DNA of 64,000 nucleotides from Ruminococcus gauvreauii (GTDB lineage Bacteria > Bacillota > Clostridia > Lachnospirales > Lachnospiraceae): contig NZ_CP102290.1 in NCBI RefSeq assembly GCF_025151995.1, positions 1,240,001-1,304,000 of the forward strand, in the 5' to 3' direction. The position numbers and the translations under genes are program-made. Below, piece by piece: positions 34,092 to 44,310 of the stretch. The notes beneath the pieces were generated by a model. The model did not search any database, was not told the origin of the DNA, and saw only the letters and a list, made by a program, of their open reading frames with translations. How positions within the stretch are numbered: position 1 is the first letter of the stretch; each line of letters opens with the position of its first letter.

Positions 34092-36659
34092 TTACGCTCT
34101 GCGGCCACAGCACTGTTTGTATTTCTTTCCGCTTCCACATGGGCACGGATCGTTCGGATATACCTTTTCTGCGGTACGCTGCACCGGTTTTTTCGGGCCG
34201 CTGTCATCCTTGTTGGTTCCGGTGACCTGAGCCACCTGCTCCCGTTCCACCTTCTGTTCTATTCTGACATGATAGAGCAGACGCAGGGTATCCTGCTGAA
34301 TGGATGCGGTCATCTCGTCAAACATCTCATACGCCGCCATCTTATACTCGACCTTCGGATCCTTCTGTCCGTATGCCTGCAGGCCGACTCCCTGACGGAG
34401 CTGGTCCATGTCGTCGATATGGTCCATCCATTTGCGGTCGATGATCTTCAGAAGAATGACGCGCTCCAGCTCACGAAGCTGCTCCGCCTCCGGAAACTCC
34501 GCTTCTTTCATCTCGTAGAGCTTCACTGCCTCTTCCTTGAGTTTCTGTTTGCATTCATTCTTCTTCAGTCCCGCCACGCGTTCTTCCGTCAGCGGCTCAA
34601 GCGGAATGATCGGAAGCAGTACCGTGTTCAGTTCTCCCAGATCCCACTCGGAGGAGTCGTTGTCCTCATTGATGCACATATCCACGGCATTGTCAACCGT
34701 GTCCGTGATCATCTTATAGATGGCATCCCGCATATTCTCGCCGTCCAGAACCCGGCGTCTCTCCTTGTAGATGATCTCCCGCTGTTCGTTGTTGACCTGA
34801 TCATATTCCAGCAGGTTCTTACGGATGCCGTAGTTATTGCTCTCGATTCGTTTCTGTGCCGTCTCGATCGCATTTGACAGCATCTTGTGCTCGATCTGCT
34901 CATTCTCCGCAACGCCCAGTGTCGTAAACACCTTCATCATACGCTCTGAGCCGAACAGACGCATCAGATCATCCTCAAGAGAAATATAGAAACGGGATTC
35001 TCCAGGGTCTCCCTGGCGTCCGGAACGGCCGCGCAGCTGATTGTCAATACGCCTGGACTCGTGACGCTCCGTGCCGATGATCTTTAATCCGCCGGCCTCC
35101 CTGGACACGTCATCCAGCTTGATATCCGTACCACGGCCCGCCATGTTCGTCGCGATCGTCACCGTGCCGGCAACACCTGCCTGTGCCACGATCTCCGCCT
35201 CAAGCTCATGGAATTTTGCATTGAGCACCTGATGCGGGATACCCTCCCGCTTCAGCATGCCGCTCAGCAGCTCAGAGGTCTCGATCGTTATGGTACCGAC
35301 CAGGACGGGCTGCTGTTTTTCATGTGCTTCCCGGATCTCTTCCACAACGGCTTTGAACTTTTCTTTCTTGGTCATATAGACGGCATCGTCCTGGTCCATG
35401 CGGACCACCGGCCTGTTCGTCGGGATCTCGATGACATCCATCCCGTAAATATCACGGAATTCCTGCTCCTCGGTCAGAGCCGTACCGGTCATACCGGCCT
35501 TTTTCGCGTATTTATTAAAGAAGTTCTGGAATGTGATCGTCGCAAGCGTCTTACTCTCCCTGCGTACCTTCACATGCTCTTTCGCCTCGATCGCCTGGTG
35601 CAGGCCGTCGGAATACCTTCTTCCCGGCATGATACGGCCGGTAAATTCGTCGACGATCAGTATCTGTTCATCTTTCACAACGTAATCCTGATCCTTAAAC
35701 ATCAGATTGTGTGCCCGCAGAGCCAGAATGATGTTATGCTGGATCTCCAGATTCTCGGGATCGGCAAGGTTCTCAATGCTGAAGAACTTCTCGACTTTGC
35801 GGATACCTTCCTCCGTCAGGTTTACGATCTTATCTTTTTCATTGACGATAAAATCACCGGTCTCCGTGATCTCCTCACCCATGATCGCGACCATCTTCGT
35901 CATCTCGCCGCTCGCCTCGCCTCGTTCCAGCTGCCTTGCAAGGATATCGCAGACTTCATACAGTTTCGTGGATTTCCCGCTCTGTCCCGATATAATAAGC
36001 GGCGTCCTCGCCTCATCGATCAAAACAGAGTCGACCTCATCGATGATCGCATAGTGCAGGTCCCTCTGCACGAGCTGTTCTTTATAGATGACCATGTTAT
36101 CACGCAGATAGTCAAATCCCAGTTCGTTGTTTGTCACATATGTGATATCACAGGCGTAAGCGGCCCTGCGCTCATCGCTCTTCATGGAATTGAGCACAAC
36201 GCCGACTGTCAGTCCCAGAAACTCATGGACTTTTCCCATCCATTCAGCATCACGGTGCGCCAGATAATCGTTGACAGTAACGATATGAACGCCTTTTCCT
36301 TCCAGGGCATTCAGATATGCCGGAAGTGTGGATACCAATGTCTTACCTTCACCAGTCTTCATCTCAGAAATACGGCCCTGATGTAAAATAATGCCTCCGA
36401 TCAGCTGCACGCGGTAATGCTCCATGTTCAGCACACGCTTTGCCGCTTCACGCACAACCGCATACGCCTCAACCAGCAGATCGTCAAGCGTCTCGCCTTT
36501 TTCAAGGCGTTCTTTAAATTCACGGGTTTTATCCCGCAGCTCACTGTCGCCAAGCGCCTGCATTGCGGGGCGAAGAGCCTCTATCTGATCGACCTGCGGC
36601 AGAATCCGCTTTACCTCACGGGAACTGTGCGTTCCAAATACTTTCTCGATTATTTTCAT
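34092..36659 (-). CDS. secA: Preprotein translocase ATPase SecA
   Basis: 855 residues. DEAD motor with Walker A MKTGEGKTLVS and DEVDSVLIDEARTPLIISG, the preprotein cross-linking domain, second motor domain (NMAGRGTDIKL, QLRGRSGRQGD), and a C-terminal zinc-binding tail CPCGSGKKYKQCCG that binds SecB or lipids. It drives secretion through SecYEG. It is followed within 46 bp by prfB, a conserved pairing in Firmicutes. Confidence 0.97.
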   Translation of the reverse strand: MKIIEKVFGTHSSREVKRILPQVDQIEALRPAMQALGDSELRDKTREFKERLEKGETLDDLLVEAYAVVREAAKRVLNMEHYRVQLIGGIILHQGRISEMKTGEGKTLVSTLPAYLNALEGKGVHIVTVNDYLAHRDAEWMGKVHEFLGLTVGVVLNSMKSDERRAAYACDITYVTNNELGFDYLRDNMVIYKEQLVQRDLHYAIIDEVDSVLIDEARTPLIISGQSGKSTKLYEVCDILARQLERGEASGEMTKMVAIMGEEITETGDFIVNEKDKIVNLTEEGIRKVEKFFSIENLADPENLEIQHNIILALRAHNLMFKDQDYVVKDEQILIVDEFTGRIMPGRRYSDGLHQAIEAKEHVKVRRESKTLATITFQNFFNKYAKKAGMTGTALTEEQEFRDIYGMDVIEIPTNRPVVRMDQDDAVYMTKKEKFKAVVEEIREAHEKQQPVLVGTITIETSELLSGMLKREGIPHQVLNAKFHELEAEIVAQAGVAGTVTIATNMAGRGTDIKLDDVSREAGGLKIIGTERHESRRIDNQLRGRSGRQGDPGESRFYISLEDDLMRLFGSERMMKVFTTLGVAENEQIEHKMLSNAIETAQKRIESNNYGIRKNLLEYDQVNNEQREIIYKERRRVLDGENMRDAIYKMITDTVDNAVDMCINEDNDSSEWDLGELNTVLLPIIPLEPLTEERVAGLKKNECKQKLKEEAVKLYEMKEAEFPEAEQLRELERVILLKIIDRKWMDHIDDMDQLRQGVGLQAYGQKDPKVEYKMAAYEMFDEMTASIQQDTLRLLYHVRIEQKVEREQVAQVTGTNKDDSGPKKPVQRTAEKVYPNDPCPCGSGKKYKQCCGRRA

Positions 36660-36758
36660 TATCGTAATTCGCTCCTGAAATCTTCATATTTATACATACG
36701 TTTTTATTTTAGCACTTTTAACAGAGTAAAACAATCATATTTTCGTGAACTCCTCTGC

Positions 36759-37256
36759 TCACGCGGGCGCCTTCGGCATATAGACGCCTGTCGCCATCAC
36801 CGCCGGTTTTCCGGTCTCTTCAATCCACCCGTCCATGGAAATCTGCGCCAGAGTCCTGCCAAGATGCTCAACCGTGGCCTTTATCATCAGATGTGTGCCT
36901 TCCTGGATGGGAGCAAGATAATTCATATTCAGCGAAACAGTCGGGGTAATCCCCGTAAACGCCGCTACACGTGTCAGCAGGCCTCCCGTACTGTCACACG
37001 CTGTCGCTGAGAGTCCCCCATGCATGGTATTCAGGGGGTTCAGCTGCCAGTGTTCCACCGGAAAGCGAAGCGTGATACTCTGCTCCCGGTAACTGCAATA
37101 TGCCAGCTCCATCTTCATCATCTGCATGATGCCTGAATTTGCCACCCTCCGGTGCCTGAGCACTGCTTCCGTCATCTCCCGGAACAAGGACTCCTGCTCC
37201 GAAGCCCCCGCGCTCTTTATTTTATCTCTGTATGCAATGATTATTTCCGTCTCCAT
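36759..37256 (-). CDS. Hotdog-fold thioesterase, PaaI family
   Basis: 165 residues. The PaaI/4HBT signature is clear: NPLNTMHGGLSATACDSTGGLL with HGG at the active site, then TVSLNMNYLAPIQEG and an Asp/Thr-containing end (GTHLMIKATVEHLGRTLAQI). Such enzymes hydrolyse acyl-CoA thioesters. ATG 37256 follows GGAGGAA; an upstream extension to 37376 reads like leader DNA. Substrate unknown. Confidence 0.82.
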   Translation of the reverse strand: METEIIIAYRDKIKSAGASEQESLFREMTEAVLRHRRVANSGIMQMMKMELAYCSYREQSITLRFPVEHWQLNPLNTMHGGLSATACDSTGGLLTRVAAFTGITPTVSLNMNYLAPIQEGTHLMIKATVEHLGRTLAQISMDGWIEETGKPAVMATGVYMPKAPA

Positions 37257-37344
37257 CAAACAATTCCTCCATTTTACTCTCCCGGTTGCCGCCATGAATC
37301 GAATTATAACACAGCTTTCAGAAATTACAAGGAATTCCGTAAGA

Positions 37345-37399
37345 TTAAAAAGCCTGTTGTTCTGTGACCGATTCACTCTACGGGCACATCACAACAGGC
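37345..37399 (-). terminator. Terminator of nrdD
   Basis: GCCTGTTGT and ACAACAGGC arms (extended by CACA/TGTG with a bulge) around an 18-base loop, followed on the minus strand by TTTTTAAT. Confidence 0.75.
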
Positions 37400-37435
37400 A
37401 TATATTACATGACACTGGCATAGTGTTTCTTATGA

Positions 37436-39571
37436 TCACATGGATTTTCTCTCCGCAATCTCCGCCATCTTGGCGTCGTTCAGCCTCGTATCGCCGTGAA
37501 CGCGGCTGTATGAGAGGTAACCGTTCATGCGGTCGATCTTCGTCAGATTCGTGGAACCGCAGACCGGGCACACATCCATCTCCAGTTCCTGATGACCGCA
37601 GTCGTCACAGTACGCCAGCGAGAGATTGACGCCCTCGTAATATCCCAGATCCATCGCACGGCAGATCAGAGCTTTGATCGCCTCAACATTGTAATCAATC
37701 GGATAGCGCACATACTGAATCTTCCCGCCGTTGCACAGTTCCCAGAACCTTCCCTCCAGATCCTGCTTCTCGATCGGCGTGATATCCTCCGTCACATGGC
37801 AGTGGAAACTGTTGCTGACATAAGGGCGGTCCGATACACCGCGGACGATCCCGTACATCTTACGGAACTGCTCCACCTGTAATCCGCACAGACTCTCCGC
37901 AGGCGTTCCGTAAATCGCATACAGAATGCCGTCTTCCAGTTTGTATTTTGCAACCTTATCGTTGATATACTGCAGCACCTCAAGCGCAAACTGACCGTCC
38001 TCTGCAATGGACTTTCCATTATACAGCTCCTGCAGCTCATTGAGAGCCGTGATTCCAAATGACGCCGTCATAGGCTTCAGAAGAGGACGAATCTTATCCG
38101 AAGGCTTCAGATGGCCTCCGTAGAAACCGCCCTCACAGTATCCCAGAGGATTCGTAGACGCTCTCATTTCGCCCAGATAATCATACGTGCGAATATGAAG
38201 CTGACGGATCATCTCCAGGTAAAAATCCAGCACCTCGTAAAAATCACGGTTTTCCGAACGGGATTTCGCAAGAATCATCGGGAGATGCAGGCTGACAGCG
38301 CCGATGTTGAATCTTCCCACGAATACCGGCTTATCGTCCGGATCGGCGGGGTTCATCCCGCCCCGTTCATACCAGGGGCTCAAAAATGCACGGCAGCCCA
38401 TAGGGCTGATCACCCTCCCATACTGTTTATACATGCTCGAGATATATCCCTTGCCCGTCATGGACAGCCAGTCGGGATACATCGTCTTCGCCGAACAGGA
38501 AACCCCCGCCTCGAACACCTCCTCGCACGGGCATCCCGGTCCGTGCAGGTTCTTGTCAAACAGGAAAACGATTTTGGGGAAAAGAACCGGTTTTTTATGT
38601 CCCTTCTTTCCCTGTCCGCCCATGTGAACTTCCAGCAGAGACAGAGAGATCATTTTTTCGAAATGCTCTGTTCCCAGTCCGATCGTCACGGTCACAAACG
38701 GGTAGTCCCCCCTGGAGGAACCGACCGTATTCAGCTTATATTCGATGCCCTGCCATCCCTGGTCACAATCCCTGCGAACCTTATCCATGGCGTATTCCAT
38801 TGCCTTTTCTTCTCTTCCGGCCCAACCCGCGTCCGCATATTTCAAAAATTCTGCATAATACTTGTCGTAGCTTTTCTGTGCATAGGGTCCCAGAATCTTA
38901 TCCACTTCCGGAACTGTAAATCCGCCGTACTGCTGTGCTGCAGTGCTCAGGATAATGTCTCCCATCACATCGAATGCCGTGTCGAGAGTCTTCGGTTCGT
39001 TGTACCAGACATTTCCCATCTCAAAGCCATCTTTAAGCACCGTTGCCACATCGAACAGACAGCAGTTGATCGTGTCAAGACGGGCAGACTGGTCATGGAT
39101 ATAAATGTAGCCGTCCTTGCATGCCTGCAGCTCATTGCGATTCATAAAAAATTTGCGGTACAGTTCTTTGTTCAGTTCATTGAAAATCAGGCTTCGCTTT
39201 GTCGCCACAAGCGCACTGTCCGTGTTGGCGTTGCTCTTATCGCCGATATAGCGGATGGACTGGCTCTTTGTATACACATCATCCATCATATGTATAAAGT
39301 CTATCTTGTAGTTCCGATAATCACGGTAGCTCTTTGCCACCGCGGGATTCACTTCCTCCAGCGCCCCTTCCACGATATTGTGCATATCCTGAATGGGCAG
39401 TTCTTTCTTCCCGAGTCTCTCCGCCTTCTCCGTCGCATACTTACAGATGAATGCAATCTCTTCATCCGTGAACTGGTACAAGATCCTCCCTGCCGATTTA
39501 TTGACCGCTCTGACAATCTTGTCCGCATTAAATGGTTCTCTCGTCCCGTCCTTTTTTATGATGTATACCAT
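37436..39571 (-). CDS. nrdD: Anaerobic ribonucleoside-triphosphate reductase (class III)
   Basis: 711 residues. N-terminal ATP-cone (VYIIKKDGTREPFNADKIVRAV) for allosteric control, a 10-stranded barrel, two C-terminal CxxC zinc pairs (CDDCG, CPVCG) and the glycyl radical loop DRMNGYLSYSRV. It makes deoxynucleotides without oxygen, but needs the radical-SAM activase NrdG, which is not adjacent. ATG 39571 (MVYIIKKDGT) follows AAGGAGA; upstream NrdR-like boxes point to nucleotide-level control. Confidence 0.95.
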   Translation of the reverse strand: MVYIIKKDGTREPFNADKIVRAVNKSAGRILYQFTDEEIAFICKYATEKAERLGKKELPIQDMHNIVEGALEEVNPAVAKSYRDYRNYKIDFIHMMDDVYTKSQSIRYIGDKSNANTDSALVATKRSLIFNELNKELYRKFFMNRNELQACKDGYIYIHDQSARLDTINCCLFDVATVLKDGFEMGNVWYNEPKTLDTAFDVMGDIILSTAAQQYGGFTVPEVDKILGPYAQKSYDKYYAEFLKYADAGWAGREEKAMEYAMDKVRRDCDQGWQGIEYKLNTVGSSRGDYPFVTVTIGLGTEHFEKMISLSLLEVHMGGQGKKGHKKPVLFPKIVFLFDKNLHGPGCPCEEVFEAGVSCSAKTMYPDWLSMTGKGYISSMYKQYGRVISPMGCRAFLSPWYERGGMNPADPDDKPVFVGRFNIGAVSLHLPMILAKSRSENRDFYEVLDFYLEMIRQLHIRTYDYLGEMRASTNPLGYCEGGFYGGHLKPSDKIRPLLKPMTASFGITALNELQELYNGKSIAEDGQFALEVLQYINDKVAKYKLEDGILYAIYGTPAESLCGLQVEQFRKMYGIVRGVSDRPYVSNSFHCHVTEDITPIEKQDLEGRFWELCNGGKIQYVRYPIDYNVEAIKALICRAMDLGYYEGVNLSLAYCDDCGHQELEMDVCPVCGSTNLTKIDRMNGYLSYSRVHGDTRLNDAKMAEIAERKSM

Positions 39572-39606
39572 TTTATCTGTCTCCTTTTTTGCTGACACCT
39601 TTTCCC

Positions 39607-39663
39607 TATCAACATCTTGTGTTTTCGGGCGTCAAATAACTTTTTTATCACTATATCTTGTAT
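39607..39663 (-). promoter_or_regulatory. Pair of NrdR-box-like sites upstream of nrdD
   Basis: On the minus strand ATACAAGATATAGTGA (39663-39648) and ACACAAGATGTTGATA (39622-39607) resemble the NrdR consensus ACACwATATwTwGTGT. They lie 41 bp apart, a whole number of helix turns, a common NrdR layout. Confidence 0.6.
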
Positions 39664-39733
39664 CCATGAGTATAGCACGCGTCCTGTGGAAAGTCAAATC
39701 CCCCAAGCAGAGTGCCAGACTATGTTCAGACTT

Positions 39734-41077
39734 TTACCGTGTCACATCCTTCAGCCATTTATAGGAACGGTACCTCTTAAACGCCGGCAGAAATTTCACC
39801 GCCTCATCACACGTGATCAGGGCATAGACTGCGGGAACCGGTAATTTCAGGATAAACGCCGCTACGGCCCCCAGTATGATGGAGCAGCCCCAGAGTCCCC
39901 AGACATCCAGTATCAGTCCGATCCTTGTATCGCCGCCGGACCGGAGGATACCCACGATCAGTGTGCAGGAAACGCTCTGGATCACGCAGAAATATGACAT
40001 GATAAACATCATGTATCCCAGATATTCCCTTGCCTCGCCAGTCAGCACCAGAAACGCATCCGCCACAGGCCGGACCGCAAAAAAGATAAAGAGTCCCCCG
40101 GCAATCCCGACGATCAGCGAAAGCTTCATGAACCGGGAAGCATATACCTTTGCAAGATCCCTGCGGCCCTCTCCGATCGTCTTGCCCAGGATAATGGCAG
40201 CTGCCCCCGACACCCCGAGAGACACGACCATCGCCAGCTGTCTGCTCGTCTGTGCCACTGAGTGTGCCGCTACCGCGGCGCCCCCCAGATGTCCCATGAC
40301 AGCGCTGATCATCGCCATTCCGGACCCCCATATCAGCTCATTTGCCGCAACAGGCATCGCATAGCGTACAAAGTCCCGCCTGAGTCCCCCGTCCCTGACA
40401 AAGATATCACGTATCCGGACGTTCAGCACATCGTTGTACTTTCTGTCATACAGCACAATGATGACCAGTTCTATGCAGCGTGCTGTCAGCGTACCGATCG
40501 CCGCACCTGCAGTCCCGAGTTTTGGGGCTCCCAGCAGCCCGAAGATAAAAATGGCATTGACGATGACATTGACCAGCAGAGACACCGCATAGGTAACCAT
40601 GCCCACGAGGACACGCTCCACACTTCGCATCAGATTCAGATAAACCATATTGACAGACATCAGCAGATAGGAGAATCCTACAATCCTCAGATAACGGATT
40701 CCTTCCGCTATGATGATATCTTCCTTCGTAAAAATGAGCATCAGCCTTCCGGGTATAAAAATCGCGGCCGCACCAAACAGCAGGCCTACGATGATCGCAA
40801 AGCGGAAAGACATCCCCATCACCTTTTCTATGGTACGGGTATCCTTTCTTCCCCAGTACTGTGCCGTCAGCACAGCTGCCCCCGAAGTGAGTCCGAACAT
40901 CAGCAGGTTGAGTATGAAACTGATCTGGTTTGCAAGAGACGCCGCCGAAAGCGCCGTCTCTCCAACTCTCCCCAGCATAATAACGTCGGCCGCAGTCACA
41001 CCGACGTTGATCAGGTTCTGAACCGCCATCGGCAGAACCAGGGAAAACACCATTTTATAAAATTGTTTTTTCTCCAT
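39734..41077 (-). CDS. MATE-family multidrug/Na+ efflux transporter
   Basis: 447 residues and 12 membrane helices with the duplicated six-helix MATE layout. Typical MATE motifs such as VLTAQYWGRKDTRTIEKVMG and the mid-protein cytoplasmic loop are seen. The ATG at 41077 shares bases with the gatB stop (TGATG), so it is coupled to the gat operon although its role is unrelated. It ends a transcript that starts at the T-box. Confidence 0.88.
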   Translation of the reverse strand: MEKKQFYKMVFSLVLPMAVQNLINVGVTAADVIMLGRVGETALSAASLANQISFILNLLMFGLTSGAAVLTAQYWGRKDTRTIEKVMGMSFRFAIIVGLLFGAAAIFIPGRLMLIFTKEDIIIAEGIRYLRIVGFSYLLMSVNMVYLNLMRSVERVLVGMVTYAVSLLVNVIVNAIFIFGLLGAPKLGTAGAAIGTLTARCIELVIIVLYDRKYNDVLNVRIRDIFVRDGGLRRDFVRYAMPVAANELIWGSGMAMISAVMGHLGGAAVAAHSVAQTSRQLAMVVSLGVSGAAAIILGKTIGEGRRDLAKVYASRFMKLSLIVGIAGGLFIFFAVRPVADAFLVLTGEAREYLGYMMFIMSYFCVIQSVSCTLIVGILRSGGDTRIGLILDVWGLWGCSIILGAVAAFILKLPVPAVYALITCDEAVKFLPAFKRYRSYKWLKDVTR

Positions 41078-42510
41078 CACAGTAATTCTTTCAGGATCTG
41101 ATTGACCATAGCCGGATTTGCTTTTCCTTTCATGGCCTTCATCGTCTGCCCCACGAGGAAGCCGACCGCCTTCTCCTTTCCATTGTGGTAATCTTCCACA
41201 GACTGTGGATTTGCAGCAATGACTTCTTCTATCGTACTGCGGAGCGCACCCTCGTCGTGGACCGTTTTCAGACCCTTCTCCTCTACATACGCATCCGGAT
41301 CTATATTTTCGTCAAATATCTTTTCAAAGACTTCCTTCGCCACCGTACTGTTGATCGTGCCTGCATCAGCCAGTTCAATCAGCTTTGCCAGGTTTTCCGG
41401 CGCAAACCGGATATCTTCTGGTTCCATCCCGCGCTCTTTTAACAGACGCAGCGTCTCCACCATCAGCCAGTTTGACACCTTCTTCGGTTTCCTGCAGATC
41501 GCGGCCGTCGCCTCGAACAGATCCGCCAGCCGCTTGGACGAGGTGATAATCTGTGCATCATACCCGGGAATCCCAAATTCCTGCTGGTAGCGTTTCAGTT
41601 TCTCAGTGCGCAGCTCCGGCTGCCGGGCACGTATCTCCTGAATCCATGCGTCGCTGATCACAACAGGCACCAGATCCGGATCCGGAAAATACCGGTAGTC
41701 CTGCGCATCCTCCTTTGATCTCATCGGATAGGATTCCCCGGCACTGTCATCCCATCTGCGCGTCTCCTGCACCACTGTTTTCCCGTCCTCCAGCAGATCG
41801 ATCTGTCGCTCTTTTTCACTTTCGATCGCTCTTGCGATCGCCTTGAAGGAATTCAGGTTTTTCATCTCTGTCCTCGTGCCGAACGTCTCCGCCCCAGCCT
41901 CCCGGACGGAGAGATTGACGTCCGCTCTCATGGAGCCCTCCTGAAGCTTACAGTCAGAAGCCCCCAGATACTGGATGATCATCCTGAGTTTCTCGAGATA
42001 CGCGATAACTTCCTGCGCACTGCGCATGTCCGGCTCGGATACAATCTCAATCAATGGTACGCCGCTCCGGTTATAATCCACGAGGGAACAGTCCTCCCAT
42101 TCATCGTGAATCAGTTTCCCGGCATCCTCCTCCATATGGATTTCGTGTATGCCAACACGCTTTATTCCCCCGTCCTCCGTCTCAATCTCAACAAATCCGT
42201 CGTGACAGATCGGCAGGTACAGCTGAGAAATCTGATAGTTCTGCGGATTATCCGGATAGAAATAATTCTTTCTGTCAAACTTACAGTTCTGATTGACCGC
42301 ACAGTTGGCAGCAAGCCCTACCGCCAGCGCATATTCCACTACCTGTTTGTTCAGTACCGGCAATGACCCGGGCATCCCCGTACAGACCGGGCATGTGTGG
42401 GTATTGGGAGCGCCGCCGAACTGTGTGGAGCAGGAGCAGAAAATCTTTGTCTTCGTCGCAAGTTCCACGTGGACTTCCAGTCCGATCACCGTCTCATACT
42501 GTCTGCTCAT
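41077..42510 (-). CDS. gatB: Asp-tRNA(Asn)/Glu-tRNA(Gln) amidotransferase subunit B
   Basis: 477 residues. The GatB kinase-like domain begins with VIGLEVHVELATKTKIFCSC and contains CPVCTGMPGSLPVLN and the FDRKNYFYPDNPQNYQISQ signature; the YqeY-like tail ends NPAMVNQILKELL. GatB activates mischarged Asp-tRNA-Asn or Glu-tRNA-Gln by phosphorylation and receives ammonia from GatA. It follows gatA by one base (TAGGATG). Confidence 0.97.
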   Translation of the reverse strand: MSRQYETVIGLEVHVELATKTKIFCSCSTQFGGAPNTHTCPVCTGMPGSLPVLNKQVVEYALAVGLAANCAVNQNCKFDRKNYFYPDNPQNYQISQLYLPICHDGFVEIETEDGGIKRVGIHEIHMEEDAGKLIHDEWEDCSLVDYNRSGVPLIEIVSEPDMRSAQEVIAYLEKLRMIIQYLGASDCKLQEGSMRADVNLSVREAGAETFGTRTEMKNLNSFKAIARAIESEKERQIDLLEDGKTVVQETRRWDDSAGESYPMRSKEDAQDYRYFPDPDLVPVVISDAWIQEIRARQPELRTEKLKRYQQEFGIPGYDAQIITSSKRLADLFEATAAICRKPKKVSNWLMVETLRLLKERGMEPEDIRFAPENLAKLIELADAGTINSTVAKEVFEKIFDENIDPDAYVEEKGLKTVHDEGALRSTIEEVIAANPQSVEDYHNGKEKAVGFLVGQTMKAMKGKANPAMVNQILKELL

Positions 42511-42511
42511 C

Positions 42512-43978
42512 CTACTTCACTCCTCTCATCACAGGTTCCCGATATGTCCTGGTCTGTTCAAACGCATAGCCTGCCCGTATGATATTGTCCTCCCGGTAAC
42601 AGTCTCCGATCAGCTGGATGCCGACGGGAAGCCCTTTTGCATCCGTTTTGCACGGGACACTCATTCCGGGCAGGCCTGCAAGGTTCACCGATATCGTATA
42701 GATATCACCCAGATACATTTTCAGCGGGTCGGCCAGACTCTCGCCCAGTCTGGGGGCTGTCGACGGCGCTGTCGGTCCCAGGATTACATCATATTTTTCA
42801 AATGCCCGGCTGAAAGCCTCTCTGATCAGCGCTTTGGCCTTCAGGGCTTTCAGATAATACGCATCATAATATCCTGAGCTCAGCACAAAAGAGCCCAGCA
42901 TGATCCTTCGCTTCACTTCCTCGCCAAAGCCCTCCGAGCGGGTTTTTTTATACATGTTGTGCAGTCCTTCGTATTCCGGTGTGCGGTAGCCGTATTTGAC
43001 GCCGTCAAACCGCGACAGGTTCGAGCTCGCCTCTGCAGATGCAATAACATAATATGCCGGGATCGCATATTCCACCAGGCTCAGGTCAAACTCCTCCACA
43101 ACGGCTCCTTTTTGCTTCAGCACGTCAGCCGCCTCCAGTACCGCCTCCCGCACTTCTGCTTCGAGACCCTCTCCCATATAATCAGAAGGGATACCGATCC
43201 GCATTCCCTTCACATCATCTTCAAGCGCACTGGTAAAATCATACGATGCGCGTTTTACAGATGTGCTGTCTTTTTTATCATAGGAAGCAATCGCTTCCAG
43301 AACTGCCGCACAGTCCGTCACATCCCTCGCTACCGGTCCAATCTGGTCCAGCGATGATCCGTAGGCAATCAGCCCATAACGCGATACCGTGCCATAAGTG
43401 GGCTTCAGTCCCGTGACCCCGCAGAAAGAACTCGGCTGCCGTATCGAACCTCCGGTATCAGAACCGAGCGCGTAGAAGCATTCGCCCGCGGCAACACCGG
43501 CACATGACCCGCCGGAAGAACCGCCGGGCACATGCTGCAGATTCCAGGGATTGCGTGTAACGCCAAACGCCGAAGTCTCTGTTGTGCTCCCCATTGCAAA
43601 CTCATCCATATTCGTCTTGCCAAGGATTACCGCTCCTGCTTTTTCCAGGTTTTTCACTGCCTCTGCCGAATACGGCGGAACAAAATTACTCAGAATTCTG
43701 GAGCTGCACGTCGTAAGCGTACCTTCCGTACAGATATTATCTTTTACCGCAGCGGGAACACCCGCAAGCGGCCCCGCAAGCGTACCGTCGTCAATCTGCC
43801 TCTGAACTTCTTCTGCCCTTTTCATTGCCGCCTCTTCTTCTACTGTCACAAAGGAATGGATTTCCCCCTCGACAGCACGCACACGCTCCAGAGAGACTGT
43901 GACTGCCTCGGCGACGGAAATCTCTTTTTGTTTTATTTTTCTGCCAAGCTCGACAGCTGTCATACTCAATATTTCCAT
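42512..43978 (-). CDS. gatA: Amidotransferase subunit A (glutamine amidase)
   Basis: 488 residues. Amidase-signature triad: Lys in AAVKDNICTEG, cis-Ser in SDTGGSIRQP and nucleophile Ser in the same GSDTGGSIR segment. It releases ammonia from glutamine and channels it to GatB. ATG 43978 follows AGGAGGAACAG. Order gatC-gatA-gatB is preserved. Confidence 0.97.
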   Translation of the reverse strand: MEILSMTAVELGRKIKQKEISVAEAVTVSLERVRAVEGEIHSFVTVEEEAAMKRAEEVQRQIDDGTLAGPLAGVPAAVKDNICTEGTLTTCSSRILSNFVPPYSAEAVKNLEKAGAVILGKTNMDEFAMGSTTETSAFGVTRNPWNLQHVPGGSSGGSCAGVAAGECFYALGSDTGGSIRQPSSFCGVTGLKPTYGTVSRYGLIAYGSSLDQIGPVARDVTDCAAVLEAIASYDKKDSTSVKRASYDFTSALEDDVKGMRIGIPSDYMGEGLEAEVREAVLEAADVLKQKGAVVEEFDLSLVEYAIPAYYVIASAEASSNLSRFDGVKYGYRTPEYEGLHNMYKKTRSEGFGEEVKRRIMLGSFVLSSGYYDAYYLKALKAKALIREAFSRAFEKYDVILGPTAPSTAPRLGESLADPLKMYLGDIYTISVNLAGLPGMSVPCKTDAKGLPVGIQLIGDCYREDNIIRAGYAFEQTRTYREPVMRGVK

Positions 43979-43996
43979 GAATCTGTTCCTCCTGCA

Positions 43997-44290
43997 TCAA
44001 TCGACTGTCCTGGGCACCTGATACTGCCCGTCTTTTTGTTCCGGTGCATTTGCCAGCATGCGTTCTCTGTCATCTCCGTTTTCCACGATATCATCACGGA
44101 AGACATTCTCGACCGGGAAAATGTGGGACATCGGCTCCACACCCGATGTATCCAGCTCCTTCAGTTTATCGATGTAGTCAAGCATACGTCCCATATCTTT
44201 CTTCGCCTGCTCTTTTTCCTCAGCGGAAAGCTCAAGCTTCGCCAGTATTCCAACATATTCGATCGTTGCGTCATTAATCATATCAGCCAT
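43997..44290 (-). CDS. gatC: Amidotransferase subunit C
   Basis: 97 residues, the normal GatC length. Motifs IEYVGILAKLELSAEEKEQ and the C-terminal LANAPEQKDGQYQVPRTVD are typical. It tethers GatA to GatB. The ATG at 44290 follows AAAGGAGATC, 20 bp after the zinc-ribbon gene. Confidence 0.95.
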   Translation of the reverse strand: MADMINDATIEYVGILAKLELSAEEKEQAKKDMGRMLDYIDKLKELDTSGVEPMSHIFPVENVFRDDIVENGDDRERMLANAPEQKDGQYQVPRTVD

Positions 44291-44310
44291 TGTGATCTCC
44301 TTTCTGCTCG

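Noticed and set aside
38111..39595. A 494-residue plus-strand open frame across nrdD
   Set aside because: Antisense shadow of a well-supported gene; its sequence is His/Phe/Arg-rich without any motif or ribosome binding site. The same holds for 35208-36386 opposite secA.
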